From the NCBI GenBank assembly GCA_022606425.2, contig JAHDVF020000751.1:72501-136500 (forward strand): DNA of 64,000 bases, read 5' to 3'. The DNA is from Lepidostoma basale (taxonomy: Eukaryota; Arthropoda; Insecta; Trichoptera; Lepidostomatidae). Below the pieces are notes generated by a model, which saw only the letters and a list, made by a program, of their open reading frames with translations, ran no database searches and was not told the DNA's origin. A program made the translations under genes and the position numbers. Of the stretch, positions 11,200 through 22,284 are shown piece by piece. The first letter of the stretch is position 1; each line of letters begins with the position of its first letter.

Positions 11200-12645
11200 A
11201 AATATATGTGTGTACTTGTGTCGTGAAATATACTCCCCGTACTTTGTGAAACCGGCAAAAATTGCTAGCAGAGATGGGTAATTTAAGACCACGAGTGTTC
11301 TAATAATGATATCTCTCTGATCGCAGGAGACGACCTAAGAATCTTAATGAAACTTTTAAACCTAACCTTAACCAATTTAAGATTTAAGTAGGCAGCTAGT
11401 TTATAAAATACAGATATCTTAAATAGTATACTTTCGAATGAATATGTAGTTAACGTAACAATTTTACCACTCTTTCCTCTCATGAAACGTTTTTTTTTTG
11501 TTTATAAATCTATCAATATTTTGCGGTTTTACAAAGTACAAACATTAATAATTTTTTATCTGATTTCGGTTAACCGTATCGTCTACACCTTAATATGTAT
11601 CTATATATTGAAATATGAAGCATAAAGATATATAATTATACCTAAATTAGATGATTAGTATGTAAAAAAAACTCAACGCATTGCGACAGAAGCTTGAAAA
11701 TAGGTTTTACTACAATTAAACGCTGATTTTATCCGTTTTTTCTTTTAAGGCGGTACTGTAATTAATAAATATACATATTACATAGATATTAAAATAAAAT
11801 ATACACAAACATAACTGTAAGTCAAGTGAGATATTGATTGAGAAATATAATTTTAACGCTAGGCTTAAGAGGATCTTCATTTCACAGTTAATTTAAATTT
11901 GATTTGTATAAAAAATTCGAGGATTATATCATCAGTTTAATGTCTTTTGCTTGTTTAAAATCCGATGTAAAAAAAATAATGAATACCAAAGTGGAGACAT
12001 TGTAAAAAAATACTACAAGATCATTTTTTTTTATTCATAAATTTCAAATCGCCAATAGAATGTAAAATCATTTTAATTGTTTTAAATTTAGAACTCGATG
12101 AAACATAGAACAAACTAATTTTAAATCATTCGATCAATTCTCTCTGGCGAATGTGTGATTATCATTTCACGGGTAAAATATTTTACATTAATGTGTGTAA
12201 ACCATTTGGTATTCTATAGAAGAGGTGGATCGGAAAATTTTATTGTGTTTAATCTAAAGTAAGTTATAAGTTGTTGACTGCAATACGAAAATGTGGCAAT
12301 TTTAAAATTATACGGTTTTTTGAAACCTGTTACTTTTATTTGTTATGTTGTTATGAAGTTTAGAGATATTTCGTTTGTTTGTATCTGTTTTTATTATGTT
12401 AATAAATTATTTATGAATACAACCCCTTTTATTTTAACACAATTTCAAACTTTTTATGGACGATAAAATTATATAGGTCAAACTACATGTTTCCAGGAAA
12501 GTTTAGAACAGGATATTAATTTTACATTATTTAAGAATACATTTTGTCTCCAAAATATCATATTTTTTAAATAATTCAAACGAACATTTTGGGTGAAACA
12601 TTTTTGGAATTATATCGGGAGCATGGATAATGTATACTCTAATTC
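11200..12645. other. AT-rich, nothing recognised
   Basis: No conserved reading frame or RNA gene. Short open frames on both strands look like chance. Confidence 0.5.
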
Positions 12646-12649
12646 CAAA

Positions 12650-12884
12650 TAAAAAGTGGAAATGCTTGCCAATGCGACAATGCAACTGAACTAACTATCG
12701 TGCATATGTTTTTGCACTGCCCGATGTTCGTCGGCGATAGATGGAAGCTAGACAAAGAGACCCAGAAGAGGGGGGTTCTCCTTGATGAGTTTCCAGCTAT
12801 CCTCAAGAATCAAAACTTGCGACTAACATTCCAAGAGATGGCTACCAGCATCATTAATAAATTAAGAACTGTTATAAAGTAACA
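12650..12884 (+). pseudogene. LINE ORF2 C-terminal fragment with Cys/His cluster
   Basis: The open frame reads GNACQCDNATELTIVHMFLH then CPMF, a C-x-C...H-x4-C cluster followed by R/K-rich sequence. This is the layout of the zinc-knuckle-like region found downstream of the reverse transcriptase in R1/Jockey-type non-LTR retrotransposons. It runs to a TAA at 12880-12882. No RT domain is present upstream, so this is a 5'-truncated insertion. The gene it comes from is inferred from the motif only. Confidence 0.5.
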
Positions 12885-12927
12885 ATTATATACTTACACT
12901 GAGTGTAGGTATATAATTGTTACTTTA
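12875..12927. repeat. Near-perfect 25-bp hairpin
   Basis: TAAAGTAACAATTATATAC at 12875 is inverted across CTGAG at the centre, ending 12927, with one mismatch in about 25 bp. It lies exactly at the 3' end of the LINE fragment. Could be a fold-back insertion or an inverted duplication formed when the LINE inserted. Confidence 0.7.
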
Positions 12928-12970
12928 AAATAAAGATTATCATAACTTTTTACTTTCCCCATAGATATAC

Positions 12971-13092
12971 CCCAAATGTTCCGGCTGAGATTTTTCATGG
13001 TTTCCTCAGCTGTAAGACGAATGTCGGAGCATATATCGATGCCCATGGACCCCAGAGCTTGACTTAGCCAGCTCTGTATTTGAAGGTATACG
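12971..13092 (-). CDS. Possible orphan internal exon, unknown protein
   Basis: On the minus strand an AG acceptor (13,094-13,093, after a T-rich tract) is followed by an open frame reading VYLQIQSWLSQALGSMGIDI, then CSDIRLTAEETMKNLSRNIW, ending at a possible GT donor (GTATAT). The frame stays open past that donor, down to about 12,900. Its even amino-acid composition, unlike the Phe/Ile/Lys-rich chance frames around it, suggests real or recently real coding sequence. I do not recognise the protein. No partner exons are seen, so it may be a pseudo-exon, a transposon piece, or an exon of a minus-strand gene ending upstream of LSM12. Confidence 0.3.
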
Positions 13093-13531
13093 CTAAAATA
13101 TAGAAATTAAATTTTAAAACTAGAAATAACTTTGAGATAATCATTAGCTAGGATCATAATATTTTGAAACCAATAAAAGGAATAAAAATGTATGCTCTAT
13201 TTTATCAATAATTTATCAGCACAATACTAATTTAGTGCTGTTCAAATCACATAAATAGTCAATGTTTAGTAGAAAATAAAATGATTGAAAATAAATACAG
13301 AAAAACAAATTTGTTTCATAAATGGAATCTAATTGTGAGATTTTTTGTGAAAGTGGGCAAATATTATTTAGAATAATGGCAAGCGAATGCAGGCTGGCAA
13401 CACTACAGAATTCACAAAATTACAAATGGCCGAATCGTGCGAGGCCGCACGCTGAGCTTATGCAATTTGTCAACAATAGTCATTATTTTGAGTCCTCCGT
13501 ACTATAGAAACATAGTTAATACGTCGCCAAA

Positions 13532-16500
13532 ATGTCGGTCGTGGCCGACTGCTTCTCGATCGGGAGCACCGTCGCCTGCAAGACGTGCTACGACCAGGAC
13601 ATCGAGGGGGAAGTGCTGGCGTTCGATCCTCAAACTAAAATGCTGATCCTGAAGTGCCCGTCCACTAGCGGCAAGCCAGAGTTGAATGACGTGAACATTG
13701 TGAACCTTTCGCTAGTTAGTGATGTGCAAATCAAGAAGGAGGTCAGCATAGCGGCCCCTGACGCCCCGCATGGCCTTAACCTTCAGCTGCTGGACAGAAG
13801 AGTACGGAATCAAATCGAGGAAAAGCGGAGATTAGTGCGTTTTTCTTTCTTATATACTATTTTCAATTATTGTACTCTCTCCTACATTGTCCCAAATGCT
13901 TTAAAATCATATTCTTCATCATGACAGCATCAAGATCTTCGTCTAAAATAAATTTGGCAGTATTGTTGTCGTTTGGTCAACAATAGGCCTCTATCATACA
14001 TGCATTTGTTCACCCTTTAGCTCTATAAATACTTCTCTGAGATAATGTTTTTAATTAGAAAATATTCAACTTTACAACAGACAACAATGACATAGGGGAC
14101 TGTTCCAATATATTCAATTTTGTTCAGAATCTGTGGAGTCTGACACAAAAACAACATTCCTAATTTGAACCTTGAACCTGTGTTTTACTGGTTGCTATTT
14201 TCAGTTAGATACTCCGATGAGTTCTTGATTTCAATGATACAATCTGTTGATAGAAGAGAGTTGATTTCTGCCATAAAACTAGAACAGGGCAACACTAAAT
14301 ATAAAAGCATATTTTTTCAATTTGACAAATTAAATAACATATGTGAAGTAGTAGTCTTCATAACTGCGGCAAGAACAAATTAAATTGGGGAGGAATACAC
14401 TTTGGGCTTGTACTTCGATCAAATTAACATTTGAATTTATTATGTTTTAAATGGTTTTCATTTGTTTCTATAAAATGTAAAAAGGAGTGATATTGTTTTT
14501 GTTATTTGGATATATTACTAACATCCACGTTCGTCATTTTAACTTAATTTATAACACCTTTAATATGAACGGATTAAAATATGGACGGATTAATATAATT
14601 CGTGCTTCATAATGAATATTAAATTAAGAATGAACCATGTTTTTCACAGAGAAATATAAAATGTATCAACATTAGAAAATTCATTAAGATACCTACCTAA
14701 TCTGAATAAGGCATTTAGTTGTAAGGTATTAATTAACACACATATTACATTATGTAGATTATAAGACATTGTTTTTCCTATTTCATTTTAATATTATAAT
14801 TTAAAATAAAATATATTTCATTTATATATATTATATTTTTTACTTATTAACCATCACGCCTTCTCTGCAAAGGAATGACCTGCCACACTATTCTTTCTCG
14901 AATTCTCTCGCTTCCACAACATTTATAGATCGTGGCATACACGCACGTCGTAATTCCGACTCCTCACTTGACCGACATTTAATATTTGATTGATTTGATC
15001 ATGCCACATTTTCCTTTTTCTTTCTTTACTAACTAACTAACCATCACGCCGTCTCCCCGAAGGGGTAGGCTGAAAGAATGGACTGCCACAATTTTCTTTC
15101 CTGACATATTTCTCTTGCTTCCTCAACATTCATACATCGTGTCATGCACGCGCGTTGATTTCTCTGACTCCCGCACATGGCCGACATTCAATATTTGATC
15201 GTGCCACGTTTTCCTCGATTTCTGGTCCCATTTACATCGTTAACATATAATTTTTTTAACATTCTTTCTTCATTCATTCTTTCCATATGTCCAAACCATC
15301 TTAATGATCCATTATTTTGTTCATAACACCATCATTCGCACTGCATTCACTTCTTATATTTTCATTCGACACTCTATCATACACAGAGTATCCACACATT
15401 CGTCTAAGAGATCTCATTTCTACTGCATTTATTCTACTTTCATCCTTCTTTTGCTAGTTCCATCCTTCGCTTCCATGGTTTCGCTTTCTTTACTATGTAG
15501 TTTCAAATCAAAACTTTAATCCAAATCCTATCAAAGTATCAAAATATATACACGTTTCAGCTAAGTGAAACTAAAATATGAGATAATTCCAGAATTAGTG
15601 ATATTATGAAGAAAAAAATGCAAACCCATTCACTTGCATAGTGTAAATAATTACCTGAGTAAACTACGTTAAAACTGAACCCTCAATTGTGCCCACTTCT
15701 TCACAAATGATAGTTAATTTATTTGTATGTTAAAATTGTGTTGATTTCCAGGTAACCGCTATGGCCTGCGATGATCCTGAGGGGCAGAGCCTGTTCCTCG
15801 CTATAGCCAAGACCATTAAGGATGTCGCCTGGTCTGAGCGGAGTATAAGAGTCTTCAATCAACTCACCATCACACCACCATATAGGGTAAGTCTTGTTCA
15901 TTTATGTTCTGAAAGGACACTGGTAACAGTTGAAAATAGATTTCCAGGATGAATATTTTAAATAATATCTTATCAGCAGCAATTTTTACTGAAAATCGTT
16001 TATCCGCTGAAATAATTTTTAATAATAATTTAGTTTCCTCGGTATTTCTTTATTTTTAGTTCCATTTACGTCAAGAATTAATTGTATCTCAATAGAGACG
16101 AAGATGTAAATTATTTGGAAACAGAATATGGTGGTCGAGGCATTTACAGGACTTATGACCTGTCATTGGTTGTGAATGTAATGTTCTCCAGGCGTTGTCT
16201 AGTAATGTGTGATAATTGGGTTGATAGCCTTTCACATTACATTAATAAAGATTTTCTGCTTAATGCTTACATCTCGTCTCAATAGATGGCGCTAGTGTAG
16301 ATTGAACTTAAAAAATGTGAAATGTTTCTCAACATGGTAACATATATACAACTTTCAAAAATAATTGTCAGACGTGGTGTTCGTAAGAAGGGCGGAATGG
16401 GGAATATTGTATTACATAAAGCGATCGCTTAACCCAACCAATGACAGGTCATAAGTCCTGTAAACGCCTTGACCACCATATTCTGTTTCCAAATAATTTA

Positions 16501-18287
16501 CATCTTCGTCTCTATTGAGATACAATTAATTTTTAATAATTAACCCGTAATGGGTAAAATCCAGTATTTGTATACATTAAAAAAAAAAAATCTCGTTTAC
16601 GTCGTTTAAATATACTTTCATTACCATTCTTTTTTCTTTTATTCTTTCCATGTGTCCAAATCATCTCAATGATCCTTTTATTATTTTGTTCAGAAGACTT
16701 TTATTCGCGCTGTATTAACATTGGATTAAAATGTAGAATAAATGCAGTAGAAATGAGATCTCTTAGACTTATGTGTGATAAATCTGTTTATGATTAAGTG
16801 TCAAATGCAAATATAAGAAGTAAGTCATTTTTATTTAAATCCTATTAATTTTTGTCCACTTGTAGTTCATTTTTCTCAACATGTTTTAACCCTTTGCACT
16901 CCTCAATCATTATCGTTTTATGTGCCACCAATTGGTTAATTAATTTACAAAAAAAAGACCTAAGGAGGGAGTCTCTAAAACGCCGTATTAGGAAGGTGTA
17001 GAGTGTATTATAATTATTATTAGTATTTAGTTTTTCAAATTGCGTCGTATAATGTCGAGTCTAGGTCGATATAGGAGTTGGTGTAAGAAATACTATGTCA
17101 AGTCACACTCGACATTGGAGTGGTAAGAGTTAAAGACATTATACCTTCATCATCGGGAGAACGATGTATAATATTCTGGCGATTAAAGTTTTGTTTAAAT
17201 TATTTTATTTATAAAAAAAATTATAAATTTATCGTTTCTTCAACAATGATATAAAACTCCATATTAAATATCTAATACGAATAAAAATAACTGTTTTTTA
17301 GAAGTTTTATGAAAATGACACGTTTTGCCTTGCTAAGGCATTATCAAATACATGTACATAAAATACATACTAGAAATAATGAAAGGATTATTAAAATGGT
17401 TTGGACATATGGAAAGAATTAATGGAGAAAGAATGGTAAAAAATATTATATGTTAACAATGTAAATGGAACTAGAAATAGAGTAAGACCGAGAAAAACGT
17501 GGCACGATCGAATAAATCAAATATTGAATGTCGGCCACTTGAGGAGTCAGAGAAATCAACACGCGTGCATGACACGATGTATGAATGTTGAGGAAGGGAG
17601 AGAAATATGTCAGGAAAGAAAAGTGGAAGTCCATTCTTTCTGCCTACCCCTTCTCGGGAGACGGCGTGATGTTTAGTTAGTTAGTTTTGTACATTTCATA
17701 ATGCCTTAGGAAGGAGAAACAAAAAATAATCAGAGCAACCTTTCAGCGTAGATGAGACCGTAATGTTACATTCATTTTTATTCCACTTTTATTATTATTT
17801 TTAAATCTTTCAAATATTTTGTTTGTATTAGTTTAACTTCGATTTCATTTCATTAGTCCTACTGTATTGTTAATTGTTCTATTAAATTATGTTTATGGTA
17901 CCATGTAGTTGGATTTATTTTATTATTTCTTTGCGTTTTTTATTGTATATACATTATAATCACTGTTTGTTACACACAAATTATTGAGATCTAAAAAATA
18001 AAGTAAATATATCTTCAAATATTTGTAGAAAAATAAACTTAAGAGTTATTTTTTTAATTAATTAATAATTATTGAATCCCAGTGTTAACTCGCACATTTA
18101 TCAAACCTTTGTTATGTATGTTTTAAATCAAATAAATCTTGTTTATTTTTCAACCTAATATATTCACAAGATGCCACTTTTTTTATGTTTTCAGGTGGAA
18201 AACATATGCGGTGATCCAAACTCTAAAGAATTCAACTTCATCCGCAAGGTGGTGGAGAGACACATGGATAGGGGCACCGCGGACTGA
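13532..18287 (+). CDS. LSM12: LSM12 homolog, three exons, 176 aa
   Basis: LSM12 is a small conserved protein with an N-terminal Sm-like (Lsm) fold and a C-terminal AD (anticodon-binding-like) domain; family members associate with ataxin-2 and mRNA regulation. Exons: 13,532-13,834, 15,752-15,886 and 18,195-18,287, all joined in phase 0 with GT-AG borders; the first donor is GTGCGT. Exon 1 encodes the Lsm part, beginning MSVVADCFSIGSTVACKTCY and including ILKCPSTSGKPE, a hallmark of the family. Exons 2 and 3 encode the AD domain, with DPEGQSLFLAIAKTIKD, ITPPYRVEN and FIRKVVERH. The product is 176 aa versus about 195 for the human protein. The ATG at 13,532 is preceded by CCAAA and is the only Met upstream of the Lsm core. 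Intron 1 (1.9 kb) and intron 2 (2.3 kb) are filled with RTE-1 fragments, MITE-L and an FB-A half. Confidence 0.93.
14848..15022 (-). mobile_element. RTE-1 LINE fragment (3' end)
   Basis: Starts at TTAACCATCACGCC, the inverted 3' end of RTE-1, and continues through the CTCGCTTCC and ATTTGATCATGCCACA blocks shared with the copies at 15.0, 19.6 and 23.6 kb. Truncated at its 5' side. Lies in LSM12 intron 1. Confidence 0.75.
15033..15500 (-). mobile_element. RTE-1 LINE fragment
   Basis: Begins with the inverted (TTAG)n tail, ACTAACTAACTAACCATCAC, and extends ~470 bp into the 3' coding part. On the minus strand pieces of the family's ORF2 C-terminus are readable (RWFGHMER-like, VNDVNG, RPRKTWHDQI), with frameshifts. 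In LSM12 intron 1. Confidence 0.8.
16040..16575. mobile_element. MITE-L element with >80-bp terminal inverted repeats
   Basis: 16,078-16,175 and 16,428-16,532 are inverted copies: TTGTATCTCAATAGAGACGA, a GAATATGGTGGTCGAGGC block and GACTTATGACCTGTCATTGG. The similarity continues outward through TTTTACCCATTACGGG. The ~250-bp middle is absent from the copy at 36 kb. A 67-codon open frame spanning the left arm is not a gene. Lies in LSM12 intron 2. Confidence 0.85.
16617..16815. mobile_element. Two RTE-1 pieces in opposite orientation
   Basis: 16,617-16,722 matches the minus-strand RTE-1 text (CATTCTTT...CCAAATCATCTCAATGATCC). 16,725-16,815 matches the same LINE read on the plus strand (GCAGTAGAAATGAGATCTCT). 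The junction makes an inverted pair. Confidence 0.65.
17225..17350. mobile_element. FB-A half element
   Basis: Contains the asymmetric end CGTTTCTTCAACAATGATAT, ACTCCATATTAAAT, the arm TTAGAAGTTTTAT, and the inverted motif GACACGTTTTGCCTTGCTAAGG followed by CATTATCAAAT. The second arm is missing. Confidence 0.7.
17370..17692 (+). mobile_element. RTE-1 LINE fragment with (TTAG)n tail
   Basis: Reads in the sense direction: GAAAGGATTATTAAAATGGT (RWFGHMER region), a GTAAGACCGAGAAAAACGTG block (RPRKTWHD), ending GGAGACGGCGTGATGTTTAG with TTAG repeats. Truncated 5'. It defines the family's 3' end. In LSM12 intron 2. Confidence 0.8.
17700..18190. other. AT-rich intron remainder
   Basis: Last part of LSM12 intron 2. 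No further repeat or coding signal was seen apart from the exon 3 acceptor (TTTTCAG, ending 18,194). Confidence 0.6.
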
Positions 18288-19580
18288 GAATGCTCCATCC
18301 TCCCCGAAACTATTCCGGAAAAAACTAGTTGTATATATCAAAAAAAAAAATTATCGTGTTTTATATTATTAATCCATTTTTCCTCGTCATCTGGAACTTT
18401 TCGATTAAACATTTTATTTCAATGCGCAACCTCTATTCGGAGACAACCTGCATCTCATCACATTCAATAGCCTGAGAGTCTGGTTATAAACCTACGGGCA
18501 TGGTGTGATATGGAGAAGGGACGAATGGAAATATTTGTGCGGTGCATAGATCAAGATTGGAAACGTTCCTTAAAAATATAATCACTACACAAATCTTTAA
18601 ATTCAAAGATATATTTTGGGATAGCAACATTTTTACGCTCCCTATAGTAGTATAACTGAGCGAGTGTTTGTAAATTTTGTTGATTCCCTAAATAGCCGCG
18701 CTAAAGCATATTCTGTTTCTTCCTCATTGCATAATATAAGAGAATTCAGTCTTGTAATGAAGGGAGCAAATAGGTTACATGCTTATGTGCATGCCCACAT
18801 ATTTTATCTTATTATTTACATGTTTAAACTAATTTTGAATGTGTTCCGTGATAGTTAAAATTTTATGTCACGATTTTCAACTGTTTTTTTTAAGCTTTCA
18901 GTATAAAATCATTAAACAACTGAAATTTTGCTGAAGACTGCGTAAATCATTGAATAACTCTTCAAGGTATGGCCGCAGGTTTCAATCCAAGCCATTAAAA
19001 CATTCTCCCTTAGTATATAATTTGTTAGATTGAATTGTAATTAAAATATTAAGATGTTAAGAATAAAACTTATATATGGAAAATCATAATTTCAAAGAGT
19101 TATATTTTTGCATTTGAAACGAAAGCAAGCTAGAAGGGTGTTATCGGGTAATATCTAAAATTGTATTCTTTGAAAATATGATTTTTAATACATCCGGTTT
19201 GATGTGGAGTTTCTCATCACTATTCAAGTAATAAAATGTATCGCTCGTTGATATGTTACAATAATATGTATATTTTTATATTTTACAATAATTTTGATCA
19301 CAACAAAATATGTATATATATTTCTTCAAATTCGGTTTTTAAATCCAATGAACTATTTATTTAAAAATATATATATCCATATGTTATTTTGTTTTATGAA
19401 ATCTAGCCGTAATAGTGACAATGAATGGGTTTTTTTTAACGAGTTTTATTGAAAAGTTCCAGATGACCATAAATAAATAAAAAATATACAAGGATTTTTT
19501 TGTTTTATTTGACAAGTTTCCATAGACAAATGCCGCATGATTAATCATTTAAAAAAATGACAGACCATCTATGAATTGAA
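18288..19580. other. LSM12 3' flank, mostly unassigned
   Basis: Probable LSM12 3' UTR followed by AT-rich DNA. No clean AATAAA is seen directly after the stop codon. A weak FB-A tail-like piece (GATGTGGAGTTTCTCATCAC) occurs near 19,200. No gene was found. Confidence 0.5.
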
Positions 19581-19582
19581 AA

Positions 19583-20015
19583 ACAACTAACCATCACGCC
19601 ACTTTCCGGAGGAGTGGGCAGAAAGGATGGACTGCCACACTGTTCTATCCTGACATGACACACATATTCTACATTCACATACAATAACATGCACGCTCAT
19701 CGATTGTTCCGACTTTGAAATATTGCCGCCTTTTAACAATTTATTCATTTGGTTATGTCATGCCTTGCTTATAATTTTAACCATTCTTTCCCCATTCATT
19801 CATTCCATATGTCCAAACCATCTTAGTAACCCTTTCGTGATTTTATTTAGAATGCATTAATGTCTTATATTCATTTCTTACTTCTTTGTTTGGTATTCTA
19901 TTATATATGGTTTTTCGCACATTTTACTTAGTGACTTCATCTCTACAGCATTTATCTTACTTTCATCCTTCTGCCAACTCCAAGCTTCACTTGCATACAT
20001 AAGGATTGGCACTAG
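19583..20015 (-). mobile_element. RTE-1 LINE fragment, diverged
   Basis: Starts at AACTAACCATCACGCC and follows the RTE-1 minus-strand order through CCATATGTCCAAACCATCTT, CTTTCATCCTTCTGCC and CTTCACTTGCATACATAAGG. More decayed than the 23.6 kb copy. Confidence 0.75.
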
Positions 20016-20139
20016 TTTGTGATATTAACAGTTGTTACATGTTATGAATACAGATTGATTGGTGATGTGCAAGTTAATTTCTGTTGCATGGGCAGGGTGA
20101 GTGTAAATATATTTGATATGTACATTACTTGCACTTATT

Positions 20140-20490
20140 ATTCTAGGTTGATTCATGACAAAACCATTTTTATGAGTAATCACAAGATCAGATATGCGGA
20201 TGATATTGCATTGCTTGTGGATACAGAGACTGAATTGAATGAGGGCTTATAAAAATTTCTAAATATTCTACTATCTCAATTTAATATGACAATAAACAAA
20301 GATAAGACAAAATTTATTGAAGTCGGGCGAGACAAAAGGTCTGAAAGTATTGCTCTAGATGGCATCAGCATTAAACAGGTCAAAGGGTTTATATATCTGA
20401 ACAGCAGAAAAACTTCAGATGTGAAAGGCAGAAATTGTAAGCAGGGTACAGCAAGCCAGAATAGCCTTGAATTAAAAGACAGTTGAATCA
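20140..20490 (+). pseudogene. RTE-like reverse transcriptase fragment
   Basis: The frame contains HKIRYADDIALLVDTETELN, in which YADD is the RT catalytic box, followed after a stop by FNMTINKDKTKFIEV, the usual next block in RTE-type reverse transcriptases, and IALDGISIKQVKGFIYL. One in-frame stop (20,250) and loss of both ends make it non-functional. It resumes near 20,935 after a repeat-containing gap. Confidence 0.75.
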
Positions 20491-20651
20491 AATAACATCA
20501 ATATTTTTATTCTTTCAATGTCATGTCAAATCCATTCGATGTTGACCATCACTTAACATTAGGCGTCTCTGTCCCTGGCAGCTCAAAACAGCTCCTTAAT
20601 ACTTTTTCAGTTTATTTACTCAAAATAAATTACAAACAGCTTAAATGTTAA

Positions 20652-20872
20652 CCTGTTTGCTGCCGAATATAACACCTAATAATTATGAGCATGCTGAATG
20701 CTATGCAACGGGAATTCAGCTTCCAACAAAACGTCTTAAGGTGTGCCGTTTAGTAATCGGCGGACATCGTACTAAACCATACAAAAATCTGTTGAAATAC
20801 ACGCTTTAGGCGTGACATAATGCGAACACCCATCCTCAGCGTGTCTACAAACTATACTTTGATGCGGATATG
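20652..20872. mobile_element. piggyBac-like miniature element inside the RT fragment
   Basis: Flanked by TTAA at 20,648-20,651 and 20,873-20,876. Most of it (CAACGGGAATTCAGCTTCCA, TTGAAATACACGC, CTTTGATGCGGATATG) matches, inverted, the end of the window at 63,821-64,000. TTAA flanks suggest piggyBac-type insertion. Its right end seems shortened relative to the other copy. The 20.49-20.65 and 20.88-20.93 kb stretches are unassigned. Confidence 0.55.
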
Positions 20873-20934
20873 TTAAGCCAATCCCATCCCTCGTGTCATG
20901 AAGCCAGAAGATTTACCTCCTGCTAACACCTTAT

Positions 20935-21025
20935 TAAATACTAGGGTTAGGAAAAATCTAATCAAGACCTTTGTCTGGAGTGAGCTGCTGTATGGCTGTG
21001 AAACATGGATATATTTTTGACCGGA
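20935..21025 (+). pseudogene. RTE-like RT fragment, continuation
   Basis: Reads NTRVRKNLIKTFVWSELLYG then CETW, the conserved block at the end of the RTE thumb region (usually KTYVWSVLLYGCETW), and then hits a stop. Same insertion as 20.14-20.49 kb, separated from it by other repeats. Confidence 0.7.
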
Positions 21026-21284
21026 TACTCAATTTGTTTAACTGAACTTCTTAAAAACTAATATGGCTGATAATATTTACAACGAACATCTAAATAGTCT
21101 CACATTAATGAACATTCAATGTAATCGATTCAGAGAAATTGAGTGTTCTTTCAAAATTCGCTCAAATTAAATCGAAAAAAGTTTGTAAGAGTTGTGTTAT
21201 TTTATCATCATACAAAACTCGGGATCTCTTGGTAACGTTTACTGTTGGCTTAATCCAGCAGTGATTGGATTTATTAATTGGGAT

Positions 21285-21368
21285 TTTTGAGGTTTAATAA
21301 AACTCTAAAAATATGTGTTCATTAATATTTAATATGGAGTTTTACATTGTTTTTCAAGAAACAACAAA
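21285..21368. mobile_element. FB-A tail fragment
   Basis: Contains AATAAAACTCTAAAAATATG, ATTTAATATGGAGTTTTACA and TTTTTCAAGAAACAA, the asymmetric end of FB-A. The fold-back centre is missing. Confidence 0.65.
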
Positions 21369-21716
21369 TACAACTATTTATTATTACTAATGCTGATACA
21401 TTTATCAAATATTTTATGAACGATACAGTGGTGGATCTTAAACAAGAAATAAAATCATCCAATATTTTAATGATATATTCCTTTTCAAGTACTGAAGTGG
21501 AGTTTCATTAACTGAAATTCTGACACAATTATAGCAGTTTTATGCAAACATTAAAAGCTGATGAGATTACCAGGTGATTAATGTCAAAAATAAATAATAT
21601 TACATCTTTAAAACTGTAATTTTTTTTCACATGTACAGTTTGAACTCAGTTATTACGATCATGGAAATAGCGAGATCTCTGATGTAACGTTTTTGATTTT
21701 CTCCATACTTACATTT

Positions 21717-21902
21717 ATTCATAATAATTAAATAAAACGATGTTTTTTAACTACTTCCACTTTTGTCTTTATTTAGACAGCGACCGGTTTCGCCAGGCTC
21801 GCTGGCATCGACAGACTGGTCTGTGCCAGCGAAACCTGGCCAGGCTGATCAGAACAAAGTGGAAGTAGTTAAAAAACATCGTTTTATTTAATTATTATTT
21901 AA
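21717..21902. mobile_element. FB-B fold-back element, near-perfect 43-bp arms
   Basis: The arm AATAATTAAATAAAACGATG...TACTTCCACTTT (21,719-21,763) is repeated in inverted form at 21,856-21,899 without visible mismatch. The 92-bp centre holds hammerhead-like motifs pointing outward on each strand: GCCAGCGAGCCTGGCGAAAC on the minus strand (better) and GTGCCAGCGAAACCTGG on the plus strand (worse). The perfect arms suggest recent formation or gene-conversion between arms. Confidence 0.8.
21778..21818 (-). ncRNA. Hammerhead-like motif in FB-B
   Basis: On the minus strand: stem I CAGU/GCUG (4 bp, one G-U), core CUGUCGA (canonical CUGAUGA, differing at positions 6 and 7), one extra U, stem II GCCAG/CUGGC with loop CGAGC, GAAA, then AC-CG-GU giving a 2-bp stem III, and cleavage site after GUC. 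All three helices can form. The A6 change makes catalysis doubtful. Matches the minimal type I hammerhead layout described for Penelope-like elements. Confidence 0.5.
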
Positions 21903-22284
21903 AATGAACTTCCATCAAGAGATTTCAGTAAAATCATTTGATTATCTTACATTTATTCACTTTTATAATGAGCTACTTCTCTCTAATTGCGTTTGTTTGA
22001 ATTGCAAATTTTAGTGTTGTGACCGCTCCATATACTTCATGTCTTCACGTGATGGGTATGTTTGTAAGCATTTAAAAATACATATTCTCTGATATAACAA
22101 GTAATGTTTATAACGTGCAAAATCAATCAGTCCCGTCTTCCTCGTAATAACCAAGTTCGACTGTATTTTCCACATGTCAGGATTAAAACGTTTGTAATAA
22201 AAAACAGAAAGAAGAGGATGAGAATTTTTTTTTAACTATTTTGCATACAATCCACTTGTTGAGTACATCTGTGTAACATTTGTT

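Noticed and set aside
16082..16285. 67-codon frame with plausible composition
   Set aside because: It starts in the inverted arm of MITE-L, and the arm occurs four times in the window as repeat sequence.
21985..22140. Possible additional hammerhead motif
   Set aside because: No CUGAUGA or GAAA pair in the right order could be found near here on either strand.
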